Shown piece by piece: positions 7,989 to 17,027 of a stretch of 64,000 nucleotides of DNA. Each line of letters starts with the position of its first letter. The stretch's first letter is position 1. Origin of the DNA: Methanococcus voltae (GTDB taxonomy: Archaea; AGJL01; Methanococci; Methanococcales; Methanococcaceae); the NCBI RefSeq assembly GCF_024807655.1, contig NZ_JANUCR010000002.1:62001-126000 (forward strand). The letters are read 5' to 3'. Made by a program: the position numbers and the translations under genes. The notes under the pieces were generated by a model. That model saw only the letters and a program-made list of their open reading frames with translations. It was not told where the DNA came from and made no database searches.

Positions 7989-7997
7989 TTTATAATA
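7989..7997 (+). promoter_or_regulatory. TATA box of the sequon-rich secreted protein gene
   Basis: TTTATAATA preceded by an A-rich stretch that could serve as BRE. Initiation would be expected near 8015-8022, giving a leader of only about 30 bases that begins at or inside the hairpin at 8017-8039. Confidence 0.45.
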
Positions 7998-8016
7998 TAG
8001 TGTTTCAACCAAGTGT

Positions 8017-8039
8017 TTTTCGGGAGTAAGTCCCGGAGG
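8017..8039 (+). promoter_or_regulatory. Leader hairpin that can hide the ribosome binding site
   Basis: CGGGA (8021-8025) pairs perfectly with TCCCG (8031-8035) around a five-base loop. T8017-T8020 can extend the stem by U-G, U-A, U-G and U-G pairs. The whole GGAGG (8035-8039) could then be paired. It is one of the most GC-rich spots in the surrounding non-coding DNA. It may control translation of the secreted protein. Confidence 0.5.
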
Positions 8040-8048
8040 CCAATACAT

Positions 8049-8597
8049 ATGAATAAATTTACAAAAACTTCAGTGTCCTTATTGGTCTTACTCATATGTA
8101 TGATGGGTGTTTTTGCAAGTGATTTAAATGAATCTACTCAAACTGCAGACTCAAATAACATATGTGTGGAAAGTTGTGAAAATATTACGAACTACTTTAA
8201 TCATTCGTATGAAGGTCATCATAGACCTATGTTAAGAAATATGAATGGCACTCACGAATTTGGAAATTTTATAGATTTCACAAATGATACTTTTGAGAAT
8301 GGTAGACCACCATTTCCGATAGAAGTTATAAACTGTTGGAATTGTTCAAATGAACCATTAATTGAACCATTAAATGAAAGTATTTTGTGTAGCTATTATA
8401 ATTATTCTCCAGAGCAGATGAATGAAAGTATTTTGAAATATATCGTAAATGGTCCATGTAATTTAACTTTTGAAAATGGTACGCCTGTCAGACCTGGCAA
8501 TGACGTTAAATTTAGGGGATTTAAATTCAATGAATCAGATGTAAATTGTACTATGTTTCGAAATAGACTACCTGCTTTGATTAATGAAAGTAGTTAA
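8049..8597 (+). CDS. Small secreted, cysteine-containing protein rich in N-glycosylation sequons
   Basis: A 182-residue protein starting at the ATG nine bases after GGAGG; an in-frame GTG upstream at 8013 lacks such a site. Residues 1-24 are a signal peptide (basic start, then a hydrophobic core ending V-F-A-S). The mature part has 14 N-x-S/T sequons, about one per 11 residues, and seven cysteines. There is no second membrane segment. Methanococci N-glycosylate surface proteins at such sequons, so a densely glycosylated, possibly disulfide-linked surface or secreted protein is likely. No family recognised. It is transcribed away from the membrane regulator operon and may be its target. Confidence 0.6.
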   Translation: MNKFTKTSVSLLVLLICMMGVFASDLNESTQTADSNNICVESCENITNYFNHSYEGHHRPMLRNMNGTHEFGNFIDFTNDTFENGRPPFPIEVINCWNCSNEPLIEPLNESILCSYYNYSPEQMNESILKYIVNGPCNLTFENGTPVRPGNDVKFRGFKFNESDVNCTMFRNRLPALINESS

Positions 8598-9238
8598 TTA
8601 AATATTGCTCATATTATCTATAAGGACATAATTTACGAATAAATATGATTTTAGTTTAATAACTTAATTTAATTTATAAAATGGTTGTATTACATAAATA
8701 TAAAAGGATTAATAATATCACATAACTGAAAATATATTATAATAAGAACCTGATAATTATTCATCATTCGGGATATATTGTATATTTAATATGCCTCAAA
8801 CTATTGCTATATCATATCAAAATATCATAAAAACTTAACAAAACATATTACAACAACATTACAACAATATCTAAATAACATAAATTTACAAACGCAAATG
8901 GGTATTTTAGTCTCAAAATAGTATTATTTTATAATATTCCTCCAAGTATTATAAAATATAATTATTAACCTCAAATTACATTATTTAATAGTTATATTGA
9001 ATAAATAATTATAATGAATAAATTATTACCTCAATAGAGATTTAAAATATCCATTAAATTTACGAAACTGAAAATAGTATTATATACTTTATTTACACTT
9101 TTAAATATAATTTACGTATTTAATTTTTTATTTTTATTTTATTATATTTTTATTAATTTTATTAATTTTATTAAAATAATATATGGAATAATATTAAAAA
9201 AAGAATTTATATCTATTTAATTTTATATTTATTTAATT
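8598..9238. other. 641-bp gene-free AT-rich region
   Basis: Lies between the secreted-protein gene (+) and the ZPR1 gene (-), so both transcripts end here. No open frame with a ribosome binding site, no tRNA-like fold and no convincing promoter. T-rich stretches near 9120-9180 and CTCAA words at loosely regular distances are all I see. Confidence 0.5.
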
Positions 9239-9853
9239 TTATTCGTGGACGCCATTTTCCATAATTGCAACGTCGTGGGTTAATTTTGCTATTTCTTCAT
9301 CTGTTAAATCTTCTTCAACTACGCCATCTCCAATTATTGCACTATGTCCTAATGGGTCCTCGATTATTAACGTAATGGTTAATTTACCTTGTTTCACTTC
9401 TTCCAATTTAACAACAAGTTCTTTAGCTTTGATTATCTCATTTTCATCTTCTGCCCAACCCATAAGTGTCTTTAGTGCATCTTCTAACCGTGTAATAACG
9501 CCTTCTACATTAGAAACATACGCTTCTGAAGCAGGTCCTGGTGAAACTTCAAAGCCAAGCTCGGGAATTAAAATATGACCCGTGGAACCTCTAATGACCC
9601 TCTTGTTTAAGTCATATTCTTCGCTTATTTTTAAAATAAACCTTTTAGGTTCTTTAACTTCCGATGGGAAAATATCGCTTTTTTTATAGTTGCAATTACT
9701 ACAATATAATGTGGTTTCGATAACCTTTCCAAAATAAGGTATTTCTAACTCCTGGGTTATTATCTTCAAACTGTTTTCAGCATGACAAATTGGGCAATCC
9801 ATAACGTTAACTTGATTAATTCTACTTTTAATGTTTTTATCATTTGATTCCAT
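9239..9853 (-). CDS. ZPR1-family zinc-finger protein
   Basis: A 204-residue protein matching the archaeal single-copy ZPR1 form. A C4 zinc finger (C-P-I-C and C-S-N-C, about residues 20-55) is followed by a ZPR1-type beta-rich domain with the motif R-V-I-R-G-S-T-G-H and E-V-S-P-G-P-A-S-E. Eukaryotic ZPR1 has two such modules and acts with translation factors; the archaeal role is not settled. GGTGA lies just before the ATG. It is alone on the minus strand, with long AT-rich spacers on both sides. Confidence 0.8.
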   Translation of the reverse strand: MESNDKNIKSRINQVNVMDCPICHAENSLKIITQELEIPYFGKVIETTLYCSNCNYKKSDIFPSEVKEPKRFILKISEEYDLNKRVIRGSTGHILIPELGFEVSPGPASEAYVSNVEGVITRLEDALKTLMGWAEDENEIIKAKELVVKLEEVKQGKLTITLIIEDPLGHSAIIGDGVVEEDLTDEEIAKLTHDVAIMENGVHE

Positions 9854-10097
9854 AATTTCACCGATTGGATTATCCTTAATATATCATATTTGTTTTTTAT
9901 CTTTATTAATTTCTTATTTCTTAAAGTATTGTATAACGCTGACTATATTTTTACTTAACGTTATATTAATTTGAATATTTTTGATTTTTTATTTTTCAAT
10001 TAACCTATTTTTAGTTAATATTCTATTCAATATTATAATTATTTCCGTACAATAATACTAATTTTCTACTAAATATTACTCAGTTTTAAGTAAAAAC

Positions 10098-10107
10098 TTA
10101 TATATAC
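10098..10107 (+). promoter_or_regulatory. TATA box, probable promoter of the XRE regulator
   Basis: CTTATATATA preceded by an A-rich BRE-like stretch. A weaker TATA-like site near 10272 could serve a shorter transcript. Confidence 0.5.
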
Positions 10108-10117
10108 AACATCCTAC

Positions 10118-10135
10118 AAGAATATTAATATTCTT
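10118..10135. promoter_or_regulatory. 18-bp palindrome over the predicted transcription start
   Basis: AAGAATATTAATATTCTT is a perfect dyad located where initiation from the TATA box at 10098 should occur. This is the classic position of an archaeal repressor site, and the adjacent gene encodes an XRE protein that could bind it itself. Confidence 0.5.
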
Positions 10136-10367
10136 AGGAAATAATATTTACATATATTTTTAGGACATAACTTGCATATTAACTATATTGTAATTGTAAT
10201 AAACGTATAAAAATTAATATTCCTAAATTAATTGAATAATATATTAATCTACTTTAAAATCTAATTTAAAACTTTATATTACATAATAACAAGTATATGA
10301 GTTTAAATTTACGAATGCGGATATATTTTACAACTTTAAATTTGTATTTTATATTTCGTGGAGTATT

Positions 10368-11015
10368 ATGGAAGATAACATGTATTCTAAGCTTAATATT
10401 ATTGAAAGAGTAATTTTACTCGACCCCAAATACATTAAAGTATTTAGAAATAAATTAAAAATAACTCAATCTAAATTGGCAGAAGAAAGCGGAGTAAGTC
10501 AGTCGCATTTAAGTATGTTGGAAAAAGGTAAAAGAGAGATAGGTGAAGCTCATGCAGCAGCTTTAACATTGGGTTTGTTAAAATCCTCTAATGCACTATC
10601 TAAAGAAGACCCTATTTCTTATTTGTTAGATGTACTATCGCTTACTAAGTTGGAATCTGCAATTGTTCAATTTATATATGATATTACTCATGAAAAAGAC
10701 CACAAGTGTCGTCAAGAAGTAGAAGGATACCCCGTTTACATAATAGATAAGAAATATTTTTCTGAAGAATTGAAAAAAAGAGTTGACGTAATTGAAATTG
10801 AAAAAATAGATTTTTTCAGGGGTAAGATGAAAATAGAAGGTAAACACTTTGATAAAAAGGAAGTGGTACTTTTAGATTGTGCAGATATTCGAAGATTGGA
10901 AAAAAAAGTTTCTAATACCTTGAAAAATAAAACTATCATTCAAATATTCCCAAAATCAGAACTTCCTCCCATATACTCTTGCAGGGGCGACTGTATAATA
11001 TTACACTGTTGGTAA
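10368..11015 (+). CDS. XRE-family helix-turn-helix regulator with cysteine-bearing C-terminus
   Basis: A 215-residue protein. Residues about 22-75 form an XRE helix-turn-helix (R-N-K-L-K-I-T-Q-S-K-L-A, then S-G-V-S-Q-S-H-L-S-M-L-E-K-G). The rest is a mixed domain of unknown type. It ends with C205, C209 and C214, which with two earlier cysteines could bind metal or sense redox state. GTGGAG precedes the ATG. It is the gene immediately upstream of ehaA in the same direction, 200 bp away, which suggests, without proof, a role in hydrogenase control. The promoter palindrome suggests autoregulation. Confidence 0.75.
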   Translation: MEDNMYSKLNIIERVILLDPKYIKVFRNKLKITQSKLAEESGVSQSHLSMLEKGKREIGEAHAAALTLGLLKSSNALSKEDPISYLLDVLSLTKLESAIVQFIYDITHEKDHKCRQEVEGYPVYIIDKKYFSEELKKRVDVIEIEKIDFFRGKMKIEGKHFDKKEVVLLDCADIRRLEKKVSNTLKNKTIIQIFPKSELPPIYSCRGDCIILHCW

Positions 11016-11217
11016 TTTAAAGTAAAAATAAATTAGAAATTATCTAATAACTAAAATTTATGTATTAAATTTAAAAATAATCTTTAATACGTCATAAAAA
11101 ATAACTTAATAAACTATAATAAATTAATAAAATATAATAAATTAATAATTTATAATAAATTAATAAGATATAATAATATTATCAAATAATTAATTTTGTT
11201 AATAAAATGGTGTAATC

Positions 11218-11454
11218 ATGATAGAATTATTTGTTATAGCAGTTTTGGTTTCAATGGTCGTTGCATATTTATTGAAGCTAAAAATTAGTTATGATATGAA
11301 TTCTTTCGAACCTACAGTATTATTTCCTACTCCATTCATTGCTGTTGGTTTGACTGCAATAATGCACAAATTTATTGAGTTAGATGTGGTTGTTGTGGTA
11401 TCTATAGGAATTATTTCCGCCATATTCTCAAAATATGTTAATAAAATCTTTTAA
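11218..11454 (+). CDS. ehaA: Eha hydrogenase membrane subunit A
   Basis: A 78-residue, two- to three-helix membrane protein and the first gene of the eha run. Assignment rests mainly on gene order: the following genes match the Eha order of methanogens in size, hydrophobicity and, for J, M, N, O and the ferredoxins, motifs. Eha is a membrane [NiFe] hydrogenase that uses the ion gradient to reduce low-potential ferredoxin with H2, replenishing the methanogenesis cycle. A GGTG site precedes the ATG. Confidence 0.7.
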   Translation: MIELFVIAVLVSMVVAYLLKLKISYDMNSFEPTVLFPTPFIAVGLTAIMHKFIELDVVVVVSIGIISAIFSKYVNKIF

Positions 11455-11475
11455 TGGCTTTAGTAGGGTGTTTAA

Positions 11476-11982
11476 ATGTCATCAATACTTTTAGAAGCAG
11501 GCTATATTATTATAGCATCGATAATATGTTGGTTTAATTTTGTAATTGTTGATACAATTTTTGGACTTCCAAAAGCTCCCGGTGTTCAAGGGGCTAATGT
11601 AATAGGTAATAAAATACAATCAATCGGCGGAAATCTAAATGGTGGCTATTTCATGGGAAATATTGTATGTTCACCAGATGCTTCGGCCGGGACACTTATG
11701 GCTTCAATATTTTACTACACAATGGGCTTAGAAGGTGGATTAATTGCCATACTTTTAATTTACATTGGAAATAGACTATGTCATGATACAGGATATGCTG
11801 GAACTATTGGAGCTACCACTATGACCTGTATAATTTACTTGTTAAGTGGTTTAACGGGTTTAGTGGAACCTAAATACTTTATTGCAGGAATGGTGATTGC
11901 AATATTTACAATACAAGGTTTAAACCATGAAGTAGCTTCTAAAGTACTATATTCTGTAGGTAAATCTTTAAAAGTACTATAA
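11476..11982 (+). CDS. ehaB: Eha hydrogenase membrane subunit B
   Basis: A 168-residue membrane protein with four or more helices and a conserved-looking polar stretch ([17 protein letters not shown]) after the first helix. It follows ehaA by 21 bp, with GGGTG before the ATG. Size and position fit EhaB. Its individual role in the proton- or sodium-conducting membrane arm is not known. Confidence 0.75.
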   Translation: MSSILLEAGYIIIASIICWFNFVIVDTIFGLPKAPGVQGANVIGNKIQSIGGNLNGGYFMGNIVCSPDASAGTLMASIFYYTMGLEGGLIAILLIYIGNRLCHDTGYAGTIGATTMTCIIYLLSGLTGLVEPKYFIAGMVIAIFTIQGLNHEVASKVLYSVGKSLKVL

Positions 11983-12017
11983 CTTTTATATGACAAATAT
12001 AATGATTTTGTGATATT

Positions 12018-12308
12018 ATGGAAAGCTTAGTAATTCTAACAATAGGATTTATCGGGATAATTTGTGTCGCAAGGATATTCTTAACAAAAAGTAGGGCTTT
12101 AAAATTGCCAATACTTTGTTGTTTAAACTTTGCTGTTGCAGCATTAATTGCATTGTACATAAATTCCCCAATGGGTGCGTTAGTGTCCATAATTTACTTT
12201 GTATTTGCTACATTATCAAGTAATGCGATAGCTCATACAATAGGTGAATTAGATAAATTTCAAGATATTGATAAATTCGAAAAAGACGATGATGAATTTT
12301 TTAAATAA
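12018..12308 (+). CDS. ehaC: Eha hydrogenase membrane subunit C
   Basis: A 96-residue protein with three hydrophobic segments and a short acidic C-terminal tail. GTGAT precedes the ATG. Position and size fit EhaC. It resembles small subunits of multisubunit cation/proton antiporters in general character only. Confidence 0.7.
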   Translation: MESLVILTIGFIGIICVARIFLTKSRALKLPILCCLNFAVAALIALYINSPMGALVSIIYFVFATLSSNAIAHTIGELDKFQDIDKFEKDDDEFFK

Positions 12309-12380
12309 AATAATAATTAATATTATTAAAAATTGTAAAATATACTCATATCACATATGATTAATGATTTCGGTGATTAT

Positions 12381-12659
12381 ATGGAACTATTGGCTATAAT
12401 TGCAATTGCCTGCTGTTTGCTTGGTGGCATTGGTACTATAGTTCACACAGACAATATTAATAAAATAATAATGTTTGCACTATTGGAAACTGGATTAATC
12501 GGCTTAATCGTTTCTTTTAGGTATTTAGACGTAGCAATTGTATCTTCTCTATTAGAACCAATTGGTACGGTCATCCTTTTATTAGGTATTGTAAAATACG
12601 AATATATTTTGAAAAATAAGAAAAAATATTCAAAAGAAATTCCTGTATTGACTAAATAA
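12381..12659 (+). CDS. ehaD: Eha hydrogenase membrane subunit D
   Basis: A 92-residue, three-helix membrane protein. An in-frame ATG exists at 12357, but GGTGAT immediately before 12381 marks the likely start. The C-terminus is basic (K-N-K-K-K). Size and place in the cluster fit EhaD. Confidence 0.7.
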   Translation: MELLAIIAIACCLLGGIGTIVHTDNINKIIMFALLETGLIGLIVSFRYLDVAIVSSLLEPIGTVILLLGIVKYEYILKNKKKYSKEIPVLTK

Positions 12660-12768
12660 TACATTAATACTGAATAAAATAATATTCCTAAAATAATAAT
12701 GCAAAAATATGCAAAAAATTAATCAAAATAATTAATCAAAATAATTAAATTGCTAAAACTGTGATATT

Positions 12769-13044
12769 ATGGAGCTTGTGCAATATACGATGTATACTGG
12801 TTATATTTTATTAATAATCGGCACAATAGGAGCGGTACTTGGACCAATGTCAAAAGACCCCATAAAAAAACTTCTAAATGTAGAAGTTCCTTCTGTAGGT
12901 TTGAGTCTCATATTACTTGCATATAATCATACCTTAGCATTAATGACATTCTTAGCAGTTAATGCGGCAATTGGTCTTGTTTTAATCAGGGCAGTAATAA
13001 AAACAGTAGAAAATGCGGAGGACTATCATGAAAAAAATAAATGA
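12769..13044 (+). CDS. ehaE: Eha hydrogenase membrane subunit E
   Basis: A 91-residue, three-helix membrane protein with a conserved-looking loop [12 protein letters not shown] between helices 1 and 2, reminiscent of small antiporter (MnhC/NuoK-like) subunits. GTGAT precedes the ATG. Its 3' end overlaps the next gene by 17 bases, indicating coupled translation. Confidence 0.72.
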   Translation: MELVQYTMYTGYILLIIGTIGAVLGPMSKDPIKKLLNVEVPSVGLSLILLAYNHTLALMTFLAVNAAIGLVLIRAVIKTVENAEDYHEKNK

Positions 13045-13531
13045 TGCTTGGAATTATATTTCAAAGCCAAGCACTGTTTCAAGATTATTTTCAGGGTTTC
13101 TTTGTTTATCTTTATTCATAATGGTTTTTATGCCACTTGATTTTAACAGTGACCAATTATACCCTAAAGCAGATGTTCAAAGTCAAATTTTAAAAACGCC
13201 TTTAGCACCTTATGATAGGGGCGGTATACCTCTCGAAGAGCCTGCAGACGTTAAATCTCAATATCCGGAAAATGAACCTATACTGGGACAAATAACTGCT
13301 TATTTAACTCCATTGGCGACGTGGATTTCTCAAAATACTTATTATTTTGGAACAACCATTGTTTCAACGCCTGGGGGAATATTGGACGAGATATTGTATT
13401 ATACAAGAGGTATGGATACAGTTCTTGAATCTTCAACCCTTTTGATATCATTTATGGTATTTGGATGGTTATATGTGAATAGAAATAGAGATGAAGACGA
13501 AAATGTGGACGAAATTGACAATAATCTCTAA
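13028..13531 (+). CDS. ehaF: Eha hydrogenase membrane subunit F
   Basis: A 167-residue protein with a hydrophobic segment near the N-terminus, a polar, Pro-rich middle (outward loop) and a second hydrophobic segment before an acidic tail. The start at 13028 is chosen because GGAGG lies just upstream, inside ehaE. Position and size fit EhaF. An alternative in-frame start at 13013 is less likely. Confidence 0.72.
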   Translation: MKKINDAWNYISKPSTVSRLFSGFLCLSLFIMVFMPLDFNSDQLYPKADVQSQILKTPLAPYDRGGIPLEEPADVKSQYPENEPILGQITAYLTPLATWISQNTYYFGTTIVSTPGGILDEILYYTRGMDTVLESSTLLISFMVFGWLYVNRNRDEDENVDEIDNNL

Positions 13532-13708
13532 AAAATAAATTTAGAAATAATTACATTATAGTTATTTAAATTTTAACTTTTAACTTTTAACTTTTAAAAC
13601 TGTTAAAACTAATATAATACTGTTAAAATTAAATTAATTGAGTTATTGTTAAGTCAATTGATTAAATAATTAATAAATTAACAATTAGATTTACGATTAG
13701 GTGTAAAA

Positions 13709-14419
13709 ATGCCACTCGACATTGTAAGTATGTTTTATAGTAATTCGATAATAGTAGGCATAATAGTAGGTGTTATCTCACTATACGCCATTTCTCGGGA
13801 AAAATGGGACGTAAATATGATAATACTCAGTGACGTCGTTGAATTGGCTATGTTAATTATTGTGGCGTCCGTAGGTTCTGACCTTGCTGAAGCTCTAATT
13901 CTTCCAGGTTTAGTTGTAGGTATGGCAGAATTATTGGCCGTTTCTGAAATATATATTTCCCGGAAAAATATTGCCGATGAAAAAATAACGTGTAAGTCAA
14001 AATCTCGAAAATCTAAGCTGTTAGAAGAGTTTACCATAAAAGGAAGCCCTAATTTGAACGTGGAATTTACTAAAATGCAAATCTTAAAGACAAGCCCTAA
14101 ATTTATAGCAGTAGTTTTAATAATCTACGGGGCAATTTTAAGTGGTTTCACCGGTGGGGCAGTAATGGCATCAGGTTTGATATATTACTTATTATCTAAG
14201 CGAGTAATTGGTGAAAAGATATCTAAAGCGGACTTTTTAAATATCTGGGATGGTTTTATATCTTTTTCAGGTATTGCTTGGGCTTTATGGGTTTTGGGTT
14301 TTTTAGGATTTTTCATAATGCCTTCAAAATGGTCAGTATTCCTTTTAATAGCAGCTTTAGGATTGGTATTAAAGGTAGGCTCCAAATTAGGATTAATTGG
14401 TCAAGTATGGGAACCTTAG
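13709..14419 (+). CDS. ehaG: Eha hydrogenase membrane subunit G
   Basis: A 236-residue membrane protein with about six helices. A charged cytoplasmic loop (about residues 90-125, many Lys/Arg) divides it. GGTG precedes the ATG. Position and size fit EhaG. There are no cofactor motifs; it is presumably part of the membrane arm. Confidence 0.73.
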   Translation: MPLDIVSMFYSNSIIVGIIVGVISLYAISREKWDVNMIILSDVVELAMLIIVASVGSDLAEALILPGLVVGMAELLAVSEIYISRKNIADEKITCKSKSRKSKLLEEFTIKGSPNLNVEFTKMQILKTSPKFIAVVLIIYGAILSGFTGGAVMASGLIYYLLSKRVIGEKISKADFLNIWDGFISFSGIAWALWVLGFLGFFIMPSKWSVFLLIAALGLVLKVGSKLGLIGQVWEP

Positions 14420-14577
14420 CTAATTTTAGCTTTGTATTTCTTAATATATTCCATAATTAATTACTTAATTACTTAATTACTTAATTATTTAAGTATCCAT
14501 ATTTTAAATTTTAATAAAACAAATAATAAAAGATATTGTTAATATTGAACACTTATTAGGTGTTTATTGGTGATTTG

Positions 14578-15240
14578 ATGGTGTTTAGTACAATTTCTGG
14601 GTTTCTCTACGGAATTATACCGCTTGGCGATATCCGGTTTTATGTAACTGATTTCTCAATAATAGGTTTTATAGTTTCTATTATTTTTACAATATTAGTT
14701 TACTTCTCAAAACCAGAAAAACAAGTCGTAGCGCAGTTTGGTAATTTTGGAGATAAGTATAATTACGTAACCCCTAATGAATTAAAGATTAGAAGATTAA
14801 TGTCTGTAATTTGTGGTATTGCAACAGCTTTTGCAATGTTAACGGGGGATATATTTAATTTTGCCCTGTTTTTGGCAGTTATTGGATTATCTAACATAGG
14901 TATTGTAGCAGCAGTAAAAAAAGAATGGGTTTTGAACGCAGCTTTCCATTATGGAATTATAGCGATGATTTCATCATTGCCATTGTTTGGTGCGGCAGCT
15001 TTGATATTGGCAAAATCTGGTACTTTATCAATCTTGGAACTGGCAAAACAACATAATAATTTGTTATTTCAAAAGGCAATCTACGCAATAGGTATGGTTG
15101 GAGAAACTGGTGTTGCACCATTTTATGCAGCTAAAGCAGAGATGTTTAGAGCTCCAGGAGCTCCCTATATCCTTATGATACACTTGTCATCGTTATTGGT
15201 GATTATTAGAACTGTTGAAATTTTATTGACAATATCTTAA
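14578..15240 (+). CDS. ehaH: Eha hydrogenase membrane subunit H, antiporter-like
   Basis: A 220-residue membrane protein resembling half of a NuoL/M/N-type channel subunit. It has an A-F-H-Y-G-I helix, an intramembrane lysine in L-I-L-A-K-S-G, and the motif G-V-A-P-F-Y-A-A-K-A-E-M. Such lysines carry protons or couple ion movement in complex I relatives. GGTGAT directly before 14578 picks that ATG over the in-frame GTG at 14560. Position fits EhaH. Confidence 0.77.
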   Translation: MVFSTISGFLYGIIPLGDIRFYVTDFSIIGFIVSIIFTILVYFSKPEKQVVAQFGNFGDKYNYVTPNELKIRRLMSVICGIATAFAMLTGDIFNFALFLAVIGLSNIGIVAAVKKEWVLNAAFHYGIIAMISSLPLFGAAALILAKSGTLSILELAKQHNNLLFQKAIYAIGMVGETGVAPFYAAKAEMFRAPGAPYILMIHLSSLLVIIRTVEILLTIS

Positions 15241-15508
15241 AATAATTATCTCCAAAAGATTACCAAATTATAGTTTACTATATTTTATTAAAATATTATT
15301 TATATTTCATTATTTATTCACAATATATTATATACAAATATTCTATAAAAATATTCTATACAATATTTACTTATAAAATATCTTTAAAATTATAAAATAT
15401 TACTTATTTATCGTTCTTATTAAATTTATAGTATTATAAAAATGTATGGTGAATTATAGACTACAAATCTATAATAAATTTACAAATACTCATCATTTTG
15501 GTGAAAAT

Positions 15509-15721
15509 GTGAAGTTGACTCCAGAATTCAAAAGTGGTATAATTGCTCTTATAATCGGAATTGCAGGCTATTCATATATTTATATGGCTAATTTGGGTGA
15601 TTTATTTACCTATTTGGGAATGGCGGTATCTACACCATTTTTAATATATGGAATCGGAATATTGTTAAACCCAAGTACTAAACGGGAAGGAATGGGCAAA
15701 ATTCCATTTAGAGGTTGGTAA
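15509..15721 (+). CDS. ehaI: Eha hydrogenase membrane subunit I (GTG start)
   Basis: With the GTG at 15509, preceded four bases earlier by GGTGA, the product is 70 residues with two helices and a basic end (K-R-E-G-M-G-K-I-P-F-R-G-W). A longer frame from ATG 15446 adds 21 polar residues but lacks a comparable ribosome site. The end is one base from ehaJ. Position fits EhaI. Confidence 0.65.
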   Translation: MKLTPEFKSGIIALIIGIAGYSYIYMANLGDLFTYLGMAVSTPFLIYGIGILLNPSTKREGMGKIPFRGW

Positions 15722-15722
15722 T

Positions 15723-16598
15723 ATGGAAACAGTTAGTTATATGGTAAATTCTTTAGTTTATGCGCTATATGCTTTTTTAGTGGGTGGCACATTACTCGGA
15801 TTTCATCGTAAAGTAATAGCTCGTATACAAGGAAGACCTGGACCTCCAATAATCCAATATTTAATACACACCGCTAAATTTTACTTTAAGGAAATAACTT
15901 TTCCTTCAACAGCAGGTAATCCTCTTTACGTCTTTGTAGCCCTTATGGATATGATGGTATGGATGAGTGCATTATCTATCGCCATAATATTCCAATCTTC
16001 CTTATTAATTATGATAGGACTATACGTACTCCAAAAAATCGTTGAACACGGCTGTGGACTAAGTAGTGGTTCTCCTTATGGAAAAATGGGTGGTGTGAGA
16101 AGTGTTTTCTCAGCAGCGGCAGAAGTACCGCTTTTTGCAGCTGTTGGTATAATATACATCGTTACAAACACATTAATGATTGGAGATATTATTAACTACC
16201 AAGTCATAAATGGTCCTTTAATCTACCAATTGCCACTATGTGCATTTGCATTGTTTGTTTTGGTGGTTTCAAAAGCTCCTTACAGTCCTTTTGGTATTGT
16301 AAAAGGTAAGGACATTGTAAGTGGGTATATGACCGAACATTATGGTTTATTGGGCGGTATAATTATGATAGGTGATGCTTTAGCGTGGTTTGTGCTTTTA
16401 TGGCTATTTATGGCATTATTCCTTGGTCCTTTGGTATTAAATCCTGCTACGGCTTTGTTTGGTATGGCAGTTCTAACATTCATAGTTTCCTTTATCTGTG
16501 CATTAACACCGATGTTAACACCACACCATTCTGTAATGATTCAAATCTCTATAGCTTCACTTACATTAATTGATTTAGCGTATAGATTAGTTCATTAA
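15723..16598 (+). CDS. ehaJ: Eha hydrogenase membrane subunit J, NuoH-like
   Basis: A 291-residue membrane protein of the NuoH/EchB/HyfC type. The signature R-I-Q-G-R-P-G-P-P follows helix 1, and a polar loop C-G-L-S-S-G-S-P-Y-G follows in the middle, then S-K-A-P-Y-S-P-F-G. In complex I relatives this subunit joins the hydrogenase or quinone-site module to the membrane arm. It starts one base after ehaI. This is among the most secure assignments in the membrane part of the cluster. Confidence 0.88.
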   Translation: METVSYMVNSLVYALYAFLVGGTLLGFHRKVIARIQGRPGPPIIQYLIHTAKFYFKEITFPSTAGNPLYVFVALMDMMVWMSALSIAIIFQSSLLIMIGLYVLQKIVEHGCGLSSGSPYGKMGGVRSVFSAAAEVPLFAAVGIIYIVTNTLMIGDIINYQVINGPLIYQLPLCAFALFVLVVSKAPYSPFGIVKGKDIVSGYMTEHYGLLGGIIMIGDALAWFVLLWLFMALFLGPLVLNPATALFGMAVLTFIVSFICALTPMLTPHHSVMIQISIASLTLIDLAYRLVH

Positions 16599-16783
16599 GT
16601 TAATAAATTGCCAATTTAATTTATATTTAAAAATTAATAGATTATTTTAAAATATTCCCTATAAATTTTTAATTATTAATTATTAATTATTAATTATTAA
16701 GTATTAAATATCAAGTATTAAGTATTAAGTTTTAATTATTTATTATTAATATTTATTGTATAAAAGATAACCAAGGTGTTATT
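16599..16783. repeat. TTAATTA-type repeats between ehaJ and ehaK
   Basis: Tandem TTAATTA units (about 16673-16700) grade into TATTAAG units up to about 16735. No gene. The cluster may be read through it or restarted here; no strong promoter is visible. Confidence 0.5.
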
Positions 16784-17023
16784 ATGAAAAAATACGGCCA
16801 TATGATAGGATTAGCATCCATAGTAGTATTTTTGATGGTATTATCTGTAAATACTATGCAAATTGACGTTATTTGGGCACTGGCTATATTTACGGCTTTA
16901 ACACTAATTGCATTAGTAATTCCTAAATTGAAAATAGCCCACAGTTTAGAGAATTTGGAACATTTATTAATGTTTTTAGTATTTTTGGCTTTTATATACA
17001 CAGGTTTTACGTTATTAGGGTGA
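16784..17023 (+). CDS. ehaK: Eha hydrogenase membrane subunit K
   Basis: A 79-residue protein with three hydrophobic segments and almost no loops. AGGTG precedes the ATG. It ends four bases before ehaL. Position and size fit EhaK; no specific motif. Confidence 0.68.
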   Translation: MKKYGHMIGLASIVVFLMVLSVNTMQIDVIWALAIFTALTLIALVIPKLKIAHSLENLEHLLMFLVFLAFIYTGFTLLG

Positions 17024-17027
17024 TTAA

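Larger units (their letters stand above)
9854..10367. other. 514-bp divergent intergenic region
   Basis: Separates the ZPR1 gene (-) from the XRE regulator (+). It holds a good TATA box (10098-10107) and an 18-bp palindrome (10118-10135). These would give the regulator mRNA a leader of about 240 bases. I see no small gene in that leader. Confidence 0.5.

Noticed and set aside
8795-9035. CTCAA words about 58-60 bp apart in the long spacer
   Set aside because: The flanks do not match and one expected position is empty; likely coincidence.
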